A DNA stretch of 64,000 bases from Rhynchopus sp. YZ270_cl-10 (taxonomy: Eukaryota > Euglenozoa > Diplonemea > Diplonemida > Diplonemidae). The notes under the pieces are model-generated. The model had not been told where the DNA came from. It did no database searches and saw only the letters and a program-made list of their open reading frames with translations. The stretch lies in the NCBI GenBank assembly GCA_964035575.1, contig OZ037907.1, positions 1 through 64,000 of the forward strand. Reading direction: 5' to 3'. The position numbers were made by a program, and so were the translations under genes. Position 1 is the first letter of the stretch; every line of letters begins with the position of its first letter. Shown here one piece after another: positions 11,531-22,063 of the stretch.

Positions 11531-12430
11531 GTGGAGCTGTGGAGCTGTGGAGCTGTGGAGCTGTGGAGCTGTGGAGCTGTGGAGCTGTGGAGCTGTGGAG
11601 CTGTGGAGCTGTGGAGCTGTGGAGCTGTGGAGCTGTGGAGCTGTGGAGCTGTGGAGCTGTGGAGCTGTGGAGCTGTGGAGCTGTGGAGCTGTGGAGCTGT
11701 GGAGCTGTGGAGCTGTGGAGCTGTGGAGCTGTGGAGCTGTGGAGCTGTGGAGCTGTGGAGCTGTGGAGCTGTGGAGCTGTGGAGCTGTGGAGCTGTGGAG
11801 CTGTGGAGCTGTGGAGCTGTGGAGCTGTGGAGCTGTGGAGCTGTGGAGCTGTGGAGCTGTGGAGCTGTGGAGCTGTGGAGCTGTGGAGCTGTGGAGCTGT
11901 GGAGCTGTGGAGCTGTGGAGCTGTGGAGCTGTGGAGCTGTGGAGCTGTGGAGCTGTGGAGCTGTGGAGCTGTGGAGCTGTGGAGCTGTGGAGCTGTGGAG
12001 CTGTGGAGCTGTGGAGCTGTGGAGCTGTGGAGCTGTGGAGCTGTGGAGCTGTGGAGCTGTGGAGCTGTGGAGCTGTGGAGCTGTGGAGCTGTGGAGCTGT
12101 GGAGCTGTGGAGCTGTGGAGCTGTGGAGCTGTGGAGCTGTGGAGCTGTGGAGCTGTGGAGCTGTGGAGCTGTGGAGCTGTGGAGCTGGAGCTGTGGAGCT
12201 GTGGAGCTGTGGAGCTGTGGAGCTGTGGAGCTGTGGAGCTGTGGAGCTGTGGAGCTGTGGAGCTGTGGAGCTGTGGAGCTGTGGAGCTGTGGAGCTGTGG
12301 AGCTGTGGAGCTGTGGAGCTGTGGAGCTGTGGAGCTGTGGAGCTGTGGAGCTGTGGAGCTGTGGAGCTGTGGAGCTGTGGAGCTGTGGAGCTGTGGAGCT
12401 GTGGAGCTGTGGAGCTGTGGAGCTGTGGAG
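11531..12430. repeat. (GTGGAGCT)n minisatellite, 900 bp, about 111 units
   Basis: An 8-bp unit GTGGAGCT is repeated 82 times from 11531, then one 6-bp unit GGAGCT (12187-12192), then 29 more full units and a 6-bp remnant. No other variant was noticed, so the array is young or actively homogenised. Because 8 is not divisible by 3, three units encode 8 residues (CGAVELWS) and every frame is open; these frames are artefacts. The unit contains the self-complementary AGCT. Confidence 0.98.
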
Positions 12431-12912
12431 CAAGATCTTGAAACCAAAAAAAGCTGAAACATTGAGAGAGCAGAGTGTGTTATGCAGCATCTAAGGGCAA
12501 CGCTGTCTGCAAGAAAATAAAAATGAGAAAGGTCGCAAATGACAGTGCACCCTTCACTTAATAATCACAACAAAACTGTAGTGACCTCGAGATGGTTTAT
12601 TGTTATACACCATCACCGGGTGAAAGCCCTATCCAAATGCCTCTACACAGAGACGAATGGAAGAAAAAAATGTTTTGTCACGCAGATCGGTTTTGGGATG
12701 GTGGCCCCCGCCGCGGATGACGAAACTACAAGGGCAGAACAAGACTGTGAGAAAACGTTGGACAAACGCAACAACCTATCATTGTCGCAGTTGTCCAATT
12801 CTATGTTTCAATTTGAACATAGTTTTTCTGTACACGGAAACAAGATGAAAAAGAAAACGTGAAAGACAACTGTCATCTTTCGCCTAAAGAAAACAAAATC
12901 CGAAGGAACTTC
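12431..12912. other. Intergenic, 3' flank of the next minus-strand gene
   Basis: No gene seen. Short plus-strand frames lack any recognisable domain. Confidence 0.5.
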
Positions 12913-13485
12913 CTACATGGATGCGAGCAGTTCGTACGGCACAGGGTCGTCGTCCACCGGTGTGATACAGCAGTCAGTCGCGCGTGGCGCGTGCAGCCAG
13001 TAGTTAACGTCGAGGCGGGGGTCGGGCTTCTCAAGCTCTTTACGCTTCAGCTTCTTTTTCTGCTTTTTTGCCTTCTTCTTGAGGCGCTTGCGCACGGCCT
13101 TATCGGCGACCGCTTCTTTGTCTTTCTTGCCGTCATCCTCTTCGCCCTGCTGCGTCGCGTATCCCTGCAGCACCGCGAACGGGAGTGTCAGCGTCTCTGG
13201 AGGCACTACGCCGTCCTCAGCACCTTCCGTCCCGTCACTGGCACAGCTGCTTTGGTGCACGTCGCAAGGTGACACAGCGTCTGCTGGGCTCTCGGGGAAC
13301 AGCGCAGGAGGCTCGTGCGGAAAGTGTGTGGCTGGGTAATAGGCGTAGTGGTGCTCGTCATATGGGTACGGCTGGTACGGCTGGTAACCATGGTGTGGGT
13401 CTGTGTCATAATAGTATGGTGAAACATGCGGTGCACCGGGCTCGGGCACTTGGTTGCTTGCAGTTGAAAGGTTAGAGTTGTGCAT
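12913..13485 (-). CDS. Hypothetical basic protein, 190 aa
   Basis: The start is the ATG at 13485 (MHNSNLST); the frame is open further upstream but the ATG lies just after a pyrimidine-rich stretch and an AG, as expected of a trans- or cis-spliced leader acceptor. The first half is rich in Tyr, Pro and His (HHGYQPYQPYPYDEHHY), probably disordered. Residues about 130-165 form a strongly basic segment (KRLKKKAKKQKKKLKRKELEKP) that could be a nuclear or nucleolar signal. The last 30 residues (DVNYWLHAPRATDCCITP) look folded and may hold the conserved part. I do not recognise the family. It is high in GC compared with the flanks, which supports real coding. Confidence 0.7.
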   Translation of the reverse strand: MHNSNLSTASNQVPEPGAPHVSPYYYDTDPHHGYQPYQPYPYDEHHYAYYPATHFPHEPPALFPESPADAVSPCDVHQSSCASDGTEGAEDGVVPPETLTLPFAVLQGYATQQGEEDDGKKDKEAVADKAVRKRLKKKAKKQKKKLKRKELEKPDPRLDVNYWLHAPRATDCCITPVDDDPVPYELLASM

Positions 13486-14395
13486 AGCAGTGCCGGCTCC
13501 GGTCCACCAAAAAGGGGGGAAGGGGGACAAGAGAAAAAACTTCCTGTTGGTACGAAGAAGAGATGGAGGCAAATATAATGATGATAGACCAAGAAAAATG
13601 AGAATTTGTTTTTGTGTAACTCCTAACGAACGTACTGTACAAAAAAATATAGCGGTAAGAGTTCACCTTTAAAATCAATACTGATGAAATCAATAAACAA
13701 ATCGAGAGTGTGGGAACACACTACTCACCAGACCAGTCCAGGAAGAGAAAGGAAGAGGTCAGGTGTGCTCTTATGGAGCACAATTCCTGAGTCACTTACA
13801 CGATGCACAACCAATACTTTTCAACTCCGCCCATTTGACACAATAAAACACGTTAGTCGTTTTCGCTTGTAAAAATGTGAATCCATTTGGTAATGCCCTA
13901 ACCGTGTTTTTATCTGGGCAAAAACGTAAAACAAAATAGGAAGAAAACTTTGGTGAAGATCTTCCGGGGCCGAACCCCTAGAAATCTCGGGAAGTATTCG
14001 CGTGTTCCTTGGAAAAAGACTACACCCAAGAACGACCTTTTATTTCCATAGTCGTGTGGAAACACGCTAGGTAATTCGGAAGTGGTGGCAATAATTTCCC
14101 TACATTTACGCGGAATGTAGCAACAACAAAGTAACAGAAAAAAGACAAACAACGGCAGGCCCTGGGCATGCAGGAGCAGAAAACAGCCAAAGGGCTACGG
14201 CAGTGGACCTTGCAAGCTGACCACTGGATTCCTGATGCAGATGCCTCTCTTAGGATTTTTACAACGACGAGAATTCCACCTACAACAGGTCAGTCGCTGC
14301 GATGAAAATAAAATCGACAAAGAAAAAATTCTGTGTCAATACAACGCTCGACAGTCTTGAAAGCAAATCACAAAAAAGTGTGACAAGAAACATTT
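13486..14395. other. Intergenic region
   Basis: AT-rich, with short pyrimidine tracts in the minus sense. No gene, RNA gene or repeat recognised. Confidence 0.5.
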
Positions 14396-17233
14396 TCAGA
14401 GTGACGCCAGAGAGGAAGTCTCCATCACAAGGTCTTGTTGCGCAACCACTGCATATAAGCCATCCTTGGTGTGCGGTGTCAGCACCTTGCGCAGGTTCGG
14501 AGGAAGCGACGTCTCGACAGGCGGCTCGTAAAGGAAAAAGCTTCCGTCCGCAATCGCATCTTCGCAGAGTCGCCAGCTCCGTCGCACCGCACGACCCATC
14601 ACAGTCACAAAGCGGTGGTTGCGAGCACCAACCTCTCCGTGGTGCACAGGCCCACTCACAATACCCCCACCCTGCAGTGCAGGCATCGATCGAAGGTGCT
14701 GTGCAAACCGAAGTGCGTTCTCTATGTGCGCTGGTGCAGCATGTGTCAAGTTCCACCCGATGCAGACAAAGTTGCCGATGAGCGACACGAGTCTCCCGCC
14801 ACTTCTGTCAAGTGCTGACTTCACGGTTGCAAGCCCAGTGCTCATTACCCTCAACGATCCGATGTGGCTTTCATCGCCAACTTCCACTCCAACGACACCC
14901 ACCGTTGCGAGGCACTGCGCGGCAGTCAGTGTGCAAGCCCCTGTGGCCACTGCACTTCCCACAGACGAACGCGTCCCAACTGAGGAGGCAGAAAGCAGTG
15001 AATGAACGGAACTGTTCTCTCCGATTGATGTCAGAGGGTTTTTAGTTCTTCCTGCCAGTGTCTCAGGCCAAAGAGAGCACACGGACGTTAGTCCAGTCAC
15101 ACCCTTGAGCTGCAGCTGCTTCGTTGCACCTCGTATCACACCGCAAGGACCACCATCAGCATCCCACAGCAAAGCGCATATCGCCACAGCACCTGGTGTG
15201 CACGTGCTCTCAAGACGCGAAGCCACGTTCACTGTGTGGCCGAAGTAGTCCGTCCGTCCCGTCAGTGTGTTCATCTCGACAGACACAGGGCCGCTGTTCA
15301 CCCCAATCCGCACTGTCAGCCCACGCCACAGCGTGCTCGCGTCAGTACACAGGTGGCACTCCAGAAGCGAGGGCGGCCAGTCCGCCACATGCAAGCGTTC
15401 GTGCACACGCAACCCAAACTCCACACCTTGAAGCGTCGTGTCAAAGGCCACCATGAAGGCGTCGCCTATTGTCTTCACCTCGTACCCATCGAACTCGTCC
15501 ATTGTGTCCCGCATCACAGCGTTGTGGATCTGCAGTGCCTCGCACATTCCCTCAGGCACAGCCTCCCATATCGATGTTGACGAGCGGATGTCTGTGAACA
15601 CAACTGTTGCCTCCCCGTTCTCTTGTCCTGGCGGTGCCCGCATCCTGCGCGTATTGCCTTCGCCCAGCACACTCTTCCCTTCAAACAACGCACCTGGGAG
15701 GAACGTCTTGTACTCACCCAGGCTCGTGATCGAGAAGAGCATCCCGTTCACAAGGTTCTGCACCTGCGTGACGGCCACGCCCCGCGTGCACGCCTTGTTC
15801 GTCGCCACCAGCGCCTCCTCCAGCTCCATGCACTGCAGGCTCTGCATTGCTTCCGAGAGTCTCCCAAGCGGCAGACCCACAAGAAGCACCTCCAACGTCG
15901 CCAGCACTGCGTCAAGCAGGAGGACTACAGCCGAGAACCCTGCCAGCAGGTACAGTGCGTGACGCACCTGTGTTTCGATTGTCGACACGGGACGGATCCA
16001 GAGGATGGCTGTGTTGAGGGGATAGGGCTCGTCTTCAGAGATACCACCTTCAGGGAGGAAGCGGAAGATGGGCATCTTTCTTATGAAGTAGTCTTCTCCG
16101 TCGAGCGTGGCCATGGTGAAGGCTTCAACGTCGTCCTTTGTTGCGGAATAGGCGTCCTGCACCCTTTGCGTCATGTGTGCAATGCTCACTACGCAGTCTA
16201 CGACTGGGGGGATTTGCCCACCGTAGATAGCATAGCACGCCTTATCGATCATGGTGTGGTTTGAAGATGTGGCGTACACAGTTTGTCCTCCAGGGTTGAA
16301 GAGAACCACTTCGGTGCCGGCGTGAGAATTCCCGTACGCAGCGACAATTGTCTCCCAGGATGTGAATATGAAGTACCCGTTGATGAAGATGTTTCGGTAC
16401 GTAGACCACGGGTGCGGCGCGGGCGGAACCTCAAACGCAGTTTCAAACGATTCGTAGACATAAGGGTTGTTGTCTGTCGCAGCCCACGTGGAAGGTGTGC
16501 GCCACCTGGAGAGGACTGCACCCTTCTCCTCCTTTCCAGGAGACCACCCCAGGGGAGGGTGCTCCCGCCACTGACTTCGCAAGTCCCACTCCTTCGTCAC
16601 GCTGTGTTCATGGTAGAGCGAGAGGGAGTCCCACTCGTACTGATACACCAGATCGTCGCCGTCGTCGTCGAGTGTCCAGACACGGCAATTCACCCTTTCG
16701 CCATCAGTCGCGTTGGGATTAGACTTCGCAGCCACACCGACCAGGAACTCCTTCGACCCGTCTGCCCGTTGATCAAACCAAACGTTCGCGTAAACGGAAG
16801 ACGCGTCTGTGCCGTTCGCTGGTATGAGCATCACCCCCAGTGAGTAGAGGTAGCTGCTCTCCCATATGATGCCAAAGGCATAGCGCCTGATGAGCTCTAT
16901 CCACACACCCACGTCCTCCTTCGTGAAGTTGAGGTTCCCGTACTCATCAGCGACAATGGGCCCCTGCGCAGTGATGATGGACGAGTACAGAAACTTGCGT
17001 GTCTTATACACAATGGTCTCCGTCTCCTCAATGCTCTTCATGATCTCGATCTGCAGGCTGTTGCACTCCGCCCTCGACACCTCCGCAATGGTGTCCTCCA
17101 GCGCCGCTATCGACTCAAAGTACATCACCAGCCCGCCCCCCACAGAGGCCAGTGTTGAGAACCCTGTCGCAGCCAGAATCATTACTGTCAAATTAATGCT
17201 CACCTTCGGCTTGAAGGGATTCAACGCCATCAT
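14396..17233 (-). CDS. Receptor-type adenylate cyclase, copy 1
   Basis: Predicted to make cAMP from ATP at a membrane. An N-terminal membrane segment (about residues 12-40) is followed by a large, presumably extracellular, sensor region (40-420), a second membrane segment (about 423-456), then a class III cyclase domain. VFTDIRSSTS (about 543) holds the first metal Asp, VKTIGDAFM (about 590) the second Asp and the substrate Lys, and GRTDYFGHTVNVASRLES (about 657) the adenine-selecting Asp and the transition-state Asn and Arg. Lys plus Asp indicates adenylate, not guanylate, cyclase. A second, degenerate cyclase-like fold follows (about 780-930, SGPVHHGEVGARNHRF, VMGRAVRRSWRL). This single-pass receptor layout resembles kinetoplastid cyclases. 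Two adjacent ATGs (17233, 17230) could both start it. It is a close paralogue of the gene at 25380-28193. Confidence 0.9.
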   Translation of the reverse strand: MMALNPFKPKVSINLTVMILAATGFSTLASVGGGLVMYFESIAALEDTIAEVSRAECNSLQIEIMKSIEETETIVYKTRKFLYSSIITAQGPIVADEYGNLNFTKEDVGVWIELIRRYAFGIIWESSYLYSLGVMLIPANGTDASSVYANVWFDQRADGSKEFLVGVAAKSNPNATDGERVNCRVWTLDDDGDDLVYQYEWDSLSLYHEHSVTKEWDLRSQWREHPPLGWSPGKEEKGAVLSRWRTPSTWAATDNNPYVYESFETAFEVPPAPHPWSTYRNIFINGYFIFTSWETIVAAYGNSHAGTEVVLFNPGGQTVYATSSNHTMIDKACYAIYGGQIPPVVDCVVSIAHMTQRVQDAYSATKDDVEAFTMATLDGEDYFIRKMPIFRFLPEGGISEDEPYPLNTAILWIRPVSTIETQVRHALYLLAGFSAVVLLLDAVLATLEVLLVGLPLGRLSEAMQSLQCMELEEALVATNKACTRGVAVTQVQNLVNGMLFSITSLGEYKTFLPGALFEGKSVLGEGNTRRMRAPPGQENGEATVVFTDIRSSTSIWEAVPEGMCEALQIHNAVMRDTMDEFDGYEVKTIGDAFMVAFDTTLQGVEFGLRVHERLHVADWPPSLLECHLCTDASTLWRGLTVRIGVNSGPVSVEMNTLTGRTDYFGHTVNVASRLESTCTPGAVAICALLWDADGGPCGVIRGATKQLQLKGVTGLTSVCSLWPETLAGRTKNPLTSIGENSSVHSLLSASSVGTRSSVGSAVATGACTLTAAQCLATVGVVGVEVGDESHIGSLRVMSTGLATVKSALDRSGGRLVSLIGNFVCIGWNLTHAAPAHIENALRFAQHLRSMPALQGGGIVSGPVHHGEVGARNHRFVTVMGRAVRRSWRLCEDAIADGSFFLYEPPVETSLPPNLRKVLTPHTKDGLYAVVAQQDLVMETSSLASL

Positions 17234-17474
17234 TGGTTGGAAGAGTGTAGACTATTTGGTCTTGAAATGTCGTGTTGGGTTCACGCAAATCTGTAAAATC
17301 TGTGTGGGTTGTGGTGCGAGGGATGGGGGACGTATTCTATAAAATAATGCAAAACAGCCAGTCTCGTTTGGTTACTCTACTCTATATGTTCTCGATTTAA
17401 GAATCGGTAAAAAAAAGGGCAAGGAGCACACAAAACGCCCCTTCCCATCCCTTCCCACCCCCCTCACAAGAACC

Positions 17475-20400
17475 TTACGAATACGACGTTGCATCAGAAC
17501 CCCCGGCACGAGGAGTGGCAGAAACCTTCACCTGGGACACCATGCCACCTCCACGAGAGACAGGCTCATCATACACAGCGCCACGCAGGAGGACACCTGT
17601 CGGCTGCAACGTGCCTGTTGTCTCTGCTGTCCCTGAGTACGTTGTGGCCGAGTACGTCGTCACGCTGTCGCGTGACATCTCCCTTCCGTGCACCACCTGC
17701 GGTGCGGTGTGCGACGTGCCGGAGGAAGACTCCAACGTTGTGTCGGTGCTGTCCTTGCTGAGAAGCTTCCTTTGCAGTGCCTGGGCAAGCTGTCGTGGGA
17801 CTTCGAGGGGCACGGACCGTTTGTGGCGCGAGTCTGAGTCGTACGTGGTCGTGTCGGCAGGGGAGAGGCTGCTGCCGCCTGACGTCGAGTCGCCGCCACG
17901 CCGCACGCCTCTGCGCCGCTTCGTCGACAGCGGGTCCACCACTGCAGGCTGGCGTGGCGGGTGTGGCAGTCCTTCTGCAGCAACGCCCCTGAACCAGTCG
18001 TTGATCACAGACGACACATTCTGCCGTATCTCCTGCTGCGGCAGTTGCTGCGGCAGCTGCATGCCCGCACCCTTCCCGAGGTACGAGTACGGCTGCAGTG
18101 GCACGGGTGCACGCCGCCTCTGCTCCGTGCGCAGGCCTCTCGACACGACAACGTCCTTCATCCTTTGATCACTGCGTGCAACAGGTACATCATTAACACT
18201 GCCCTGGGGCAGACCTCGAGAGAGCACCCTCTCGCTAGTCTGCACAGCAGCAGACCTTGCAAGCACATGATCTTGGTTGTGACCATGGTTGTGATGCTCC
18301 TGTATGCGGTGTTCATTGCTGTGGTCTGCGTGCGCCGTGCGAGTCACCGCAGCACGGACGACACTGTGCATGCTGTACTCCGTGCGCACCGCCGGCGCCG
18401 GCGTGGGTGGTGCCTCCACAAAGGAAGCATGCGACAGCACACTGTGTACAGGGGAGCCTGGCAGAGAACGTGCAACCACCTCGTCAGTGTGCTTGGCATG
18501 CTTCAGCCTCTCCTCTGAGGAGTACACCGACGCAGGCGAGCCTGGCACTGCGAGCTGGAAGGAGGGCACGTGGCGTATGGAGAGGTGCTGCGAGGAAGGG
18601 GTGCGATGCAGGGGTACGTCTGTGCTGGTGTGGTGCTTTGCGTGGGTGTGCACACTGCTCGACACACGCTGCAGGAAGAGTAGGTGTGCGTACCGCACGT
18701 CCTCCATCCAGATGCCGTACACAGCAACGATCTTCCGTCTGTGCAGGTGTTCCGTCTCGTTGATGAGCAGTGTTTTGAGCAGAAAGCGCTGCGTCCGCTC
18801 CTCCTTGAACTGCAGCACCCGCGAGAGGAACTCCTCCAGGTCAGTTCTGTCGCATTGTATCACGCTCCGTGCGTGTGCCTCTTCACCGAAGAGTGCGTCC
18901 CAGCCTGCGCGGGTTGCTTTCTCTGCAGTCAGCTTGCGCTCGACCTCTAGGCCGATGAAGCGGCGCATCTCGTCAGAGGACAGGGTGTTGAAGTTTTCGA
19001 AGAAGGCGTAGTTCTGTTTCTGCTGGAACACTGCTGCTGCAGCGATGCTGAGGGCTGCCACAACTGCGCCGTGTGTTGCGTTTGCTACGTGCACTGGTTG
19101 CAGACGGTGAAGCACGTGCGCAGTGAGCAGTTCTGCAGAGATGCGCTGCAGGAGTGCCTTTTGCACGTCTGCTTTCGCCTCCCCCTCAGGAACGTTCACA
19201 TGACTGCTCGCATAGTTGTCAATCACGGACGTCGTCAGTCGCGGCGCGGGCTTTTGCATCTTCGCCCCAGGGCCCACCTGCAGGAAATGCTCCCGCACAA
19301 CACCCGCAAGCACCTCCTGGCGCACCATCTCCATGACGTTGCTTGTGATCTTCTCTGCGTCGCGCAGTGCTGTGCTCTCGCGCACACGTGCCTCGCGCTG
19401 CTCCTTAAGGCGCTTTGTGTCGCGCAGCTGCTGCCGTGTTGCGATACTCTCGCCCACAGCATCCGCTGCAGGCACTGTCCGCTCCTGGAGGCCTATCTGC
19501 TTCGCAAACGGACGAAACGATGTGGCTGCGGAGGGCACACCACGCAGCTGCTCTTCCAGGCGCTGGTCTGCGACGTTGTCGTACTGCGGCACTGCGACGT
19601 TGATGAGAGCACCGTGTGCACCACCACTGAAGTGCTGCGGGAAGACGTCTGCCTTCTCCTCTATTCCCACAGCGTTGACCACGAAGGGCTGGCTGCCCTG
19701 CTGCGGCAGGTTCGAGACCGTGCAGAAGCGCGTCGGCACCGACGTCGGAACGTGCAGGAGTGACTGCAGGAAGCTCGCCTGGTGCTGTGCAGCCTCCTGT
19801 GTGCGGAACCTGCGGGTGTTCTTGTAAGCCGCAAGCCGTTTGTAGAAACGCCGCCACAGCATCACCTTGGACGCAGTCTCCAGAACAGAGAGCATCTGGT
19901 GCACGACACGGTGGTTCACACGCCGCTTCTGCTTCTTCACAACGAACAGCGCCCAGGTGTGGAGGTAGGCAAATACACTCTTCTTTGCGTTGCAGATCAG
20001 CAAGTTCTCTGCCAGCTGGAGACGTCGCTTTGTTGCCTTGCGTCTGCGCTTTTGCGTGCGGTTGATGAGCAGAAAGCTGTACCAGCGGCGTTGGATGCTG
20101 CGTTCCGTGGAGCAGCGCAGCTGTGCACAGAGCGAGGCTTTGCTTTTCCCTTTCGCGACGACCGGAACAACGATCTCCTCTGGCTCTGGCTGCACCACCA
20201 CAGGCTCCACTCTGCTGCCCTGCTCCACCAGCGCTGAGAGACAGCCACTGATCTGCTCCAGAATACGCTGCTGCGACGACAGCACTGCCGCAGTCGCTGT
20301 CGTGTCCACACGCACATCCACATTCGGCACACCCTGCTGCGGCACTTGCACATTCACCACCGGCTGCGGGGGGTGCAACGTCTCCTGCGTTGCGTCTCGA

Positions 20401-21200
20401 CTCACCACCTTCACCGCCTCTGTCACACCCTCCAGCACCGACACCTGCTGCCTCCCTTGCTCCTTTATCACTGCCAGCACTTCGTTCATGTGAGTCTTCT
20501 CCCCAGGCAGCGACAGACTCTCCACAGCGGGCGTCTGCGGGAGGGTTGCTGTGGAGGCGGACAGCGGTTGGGCGTGCACACCACCGCCACCTCTGTGCAC
20601 CTCACTCTGCACCTCCCTGCTCAACGAGGCACGCTGCAGCAGCCCTGCGGACACTGGAGGCAGCGCTGCCATTTCATCGTCGTGCCCGCCAAACCACGCG
20701 GGCAGAGGTGCTGAAGGAACACCACCCTGCAGCACAATGGGGCACAAACACTCTGAGAGACTGGGCGGCTTGCTCGCGAGGACCCGCGCCAGAACGCCTG
20801 CCTCTGTGAGGTGGCTACGTGTCGGCAGTGCGGTTGCGACGTCGGGCACAGCGTCCACATCGAAGGAGATTTCCTTCAGCGTCTCCGCCAAAGGCTTCTG
20901 CTGCGCGGGCACGCCGTACGCCGCCTTCTGCAGACGCCGCTCCACCGTACGCATGCTCTTGCGCACAGCCTCCAGGCCGTTCGGGTCCCGCGCACGGTAC
21001 TCCACCTCCTCCAACACATCGTCCACGCAGAACCCTGTGTACGGCGCACTCCAGCTCTGTGTATCAGGTCCAAGCGCCTCGCTGTACGCCTGCTCAGCAG
21101 AGCCGGCCCCGCCAGAACGACGCCCCTTTAAACGCGATAAAAGCGCCTCATTCGAAGCGACGTCTGCTGCAAGGCCTGCACTGGTGGTCGTGGCCTGCAT
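17475..21200 (-). CDS. Large protein with Trp/basic helical repeats, possibly Sfi1-like
   Basis: 1241 aa from the ATG at 21200. The N-terminal third is acidic to neutral with ALPTRSHLTEAGVLARVLAS. Residues about 355-470 hold three or more loosely repeated helices with Trp and basic clusters (RRWYSFLLINRTQKRRRK, VFAYLHTWALFVVKKQKRR, VMLWRRFYKRLAAYKNTRR), and another lies near 820 (VAVYGIWMEDVRYAHLLF). Such spacing recalls centrin-binding Sfi1-type repeats of basal-body and cytoskeletal proteins; that is a weak inference. The C-terminal 350 residues are Ser/Thr/His-rich and probably disordered. It lies between two cyclase paralogues. No enzyme motif was found. Confidence 0.75.
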   Translation of the reverse strand: MQATTTSAGLAADVASNEALLSRLKGRRSGGAGSAEQAYSEALGPDTQSWSAPYTGFCVDDVLEEVEYRARDPNGLEAVRKSMRTVERRLQKAAYGVPAQQKPLAETLKEISFDVDAVPDVATALPTRSHLTEAGVLARVLASKPPSLSECLCPIVLQGGVPSAPLPAWFGGHDDEMAALPPVSAGLLQRASLSREVQSEVHRGGGGVHAQPLSASTATLPQTPAVESLSLPGEKTHMNEVLAVIKEQGRQQVSVLEGVTEAVKVVSRDATQETLHPPQPVVNVQVPQQGVPNVDVRVDTTATAAVLSSQQRILEQISGCLSALVEQGSRVEPVVVQPEPEEIVVPVVAKGKSKASLCAQLRCSTERSIQRRWYSFLLINRTQKRRRKATKRRLQLAENLLICNAKKSVFAYLHTWALFVVKKQKRRVNHRVVHQMLSVLETASKVMLWRRFYKRLAAYKNTRRFRTQEAAQHQASFLQSLLHVPTSVPTRFCTVSNLPQQGSQPFVVNAVGIEEKADVFPQHFSGGAHGALINVAVPQYDNVADQRLEEQLRGVPSAATSFRPFAKQIGLQERTVPAADAVGESIATRQQLRDTKRLKEQREARVRESTALRDAEKITSNVMEMVRQEVLAGVVREHFLQVGPGAKMQKPAPRLTTSVIDNYASSHVNVPEGEAKADVQKALLQRISAELLTAHVLHRLQPVHVANATHGAVVAALSIAAAAVFQQKQNYAFFENFNTLSSDEMRRFIGLEVERKLTAEKATRAGWDALFGEEAHARSVIQCDRTDLEEFLSRVLQFKEERTQRFLLKTLLINETEHLHRRKIVAVYGIWMEDVRYAHLLFLQRVSSSVHTHAKHHTSTDVPLHRTPSSQHLSIRHVPSFQLAVPGSPASVYSSEERLKHAKHTDEVVARSLPGSPVHSVLSHASFVEAPPTPAPAVRTEYSMHSVVRAAVTRTAHADHSNEHRIQEHHNHGHNQDHVLARSAAVQTSERVLSRGLPQGSVNDVPVARSDQRMKDVVVSRGLRTEQRRRAPVPLQPYSYLGKGAGMQLPQQLPQQEIRQNVSSVINDWFRGVAAEGLPHPPRQPAVVDPLSTKRRRGVRRGGDSTSGGSSLSPADTTTYDSDSRHKRSVPLEVPRQLAQALQRKLLSKDSTDTTLESSSGTSHTAPQVVHGREMSRDSVTTYSATTYSGTAETTGTLQPTGVLLRGAVYDEPVSRGGGMVSQVKVSATPRAGGSDATSYS

Positions 21201-21545
21201 CTCGTCGCTTTAGAAATACGTTGACAGCACCGTGTAGTTTTGTATACAAAACCCTTGTTTATAAAAGACGTCTTCAGGTCAAGACATAGTGTTGTGTAGG
21301 GGGAGAGGGAAGTTTTCTGTTTTGTTTTGTGGTTTTGAGAATTGAGGGAATTCCAGGGGGGAAAATATTTGGTGATAATATTGTCTTTTTTTTTTTTTTT
21401 GGAGGTACTGAGAGAGGAGAGGGGAGGGGGGAACGTTTAATATATTCTGTCCTTTTTGCTATTTGCACCAATAATCTTACCAATCGCAAAAAAGAAATGT
21501 GACTTTGAAACGCCAACAAAAGCTCACCGATAGAAAGAAACCTTG

Positions 21546-21580
21546 GTCTGAGCCTCTCGCACTTAGTCACCTTGAAATAC
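21546..21580 (-). repeat. Hairpin element, TAAGC class (degenerate)
   Basis: The plus strand reads CTGAG, C, CTCTCGC, then ACTTAG and TCACCTTGAAATAC. The stem is imperfect but the loop and the right flank match the family. Confidence 0.6.
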
Positions 21581-21885
21581 TTTTGGAAAGAAATGGTCAG
21601 ATCTATACAGTGCAGCAAAACCGTATACACAGTAAGGGGGGGTAAAGACTCTGAGAGCCCAACCCGTATTTTTCTTTTCAGAACACAAAAAGGGGGTTCG
21701 CGACAATAATAAAAGCCGCATTTCTACAAAAGGTCGCAACAAAAGAAACAAAGAAAACCTGCAAAAAGTGTTGAAAGAAAAGACGTCCCTAAAAAAAGTA
21801 TCACGTCGAAACAAAGTGTCTAACTTGAGGGGGTTTTTCACAGCAAAAAAAAAAAAAAACGGGAAAAAATATCAAAACAGAATAT

Positions 21886-21919
21886 TTTGATGAGTGTGCC
21901 TCTCGCGCGCACATCGAAC
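21886..21919 (-). repeat. Hairpin element, GTGTGC class
   Basis: Plus-strand stem GTGTGC, loop CTCTCGC, stem GCGCAC, with one G-U pair. An outer stem TTTGAT/ATCGAA pairs with another G-U wobble. The loop matches the family although the stem sequence differs. Confidence 0.7.
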
Positions 21920-22032
21920 AAAGGAGACACTTGAACAACGCTCGCATTTTTATTTTAAATGTGACACTTTTCTTTTGGAGGGTGCGTCTTCAATAGTTAA
22001 AATTTACAAAAAGAAATATAAGAAAGCTTGTC

Positions 22033-22063
22033 AGATGAATGTGCCTCTCGTGCACACACATCT
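22033..22063 (-). repeat. Hairpin element, TGTGC class (best example)
   Basis: Plus-strand outer stem AGATG/CATCT, internal loop AA/CA, inner stem TGTGC/GCACA, loop CTCTCGT. All ten stem pairs are Watson-Crick. Confidence 0.8.

Noticed and set aside
11531-12430. CRISPR array
   Set aside because: The repeat is direct and contiguous with no spacers, in a eukaryotic context.
11488-12494. Long open frames in all phases through the minisatellite
   Set aside because: The 8-bp unit contains no stop in any frame; the frames are a by-product of the repeat.
22033-22063. tRNA gene suggested by an anticodon-arm-like hairpin
   Set aside because: No acceptor, D or T arm and no B-box-like sequence nearby; only the single arm is present.
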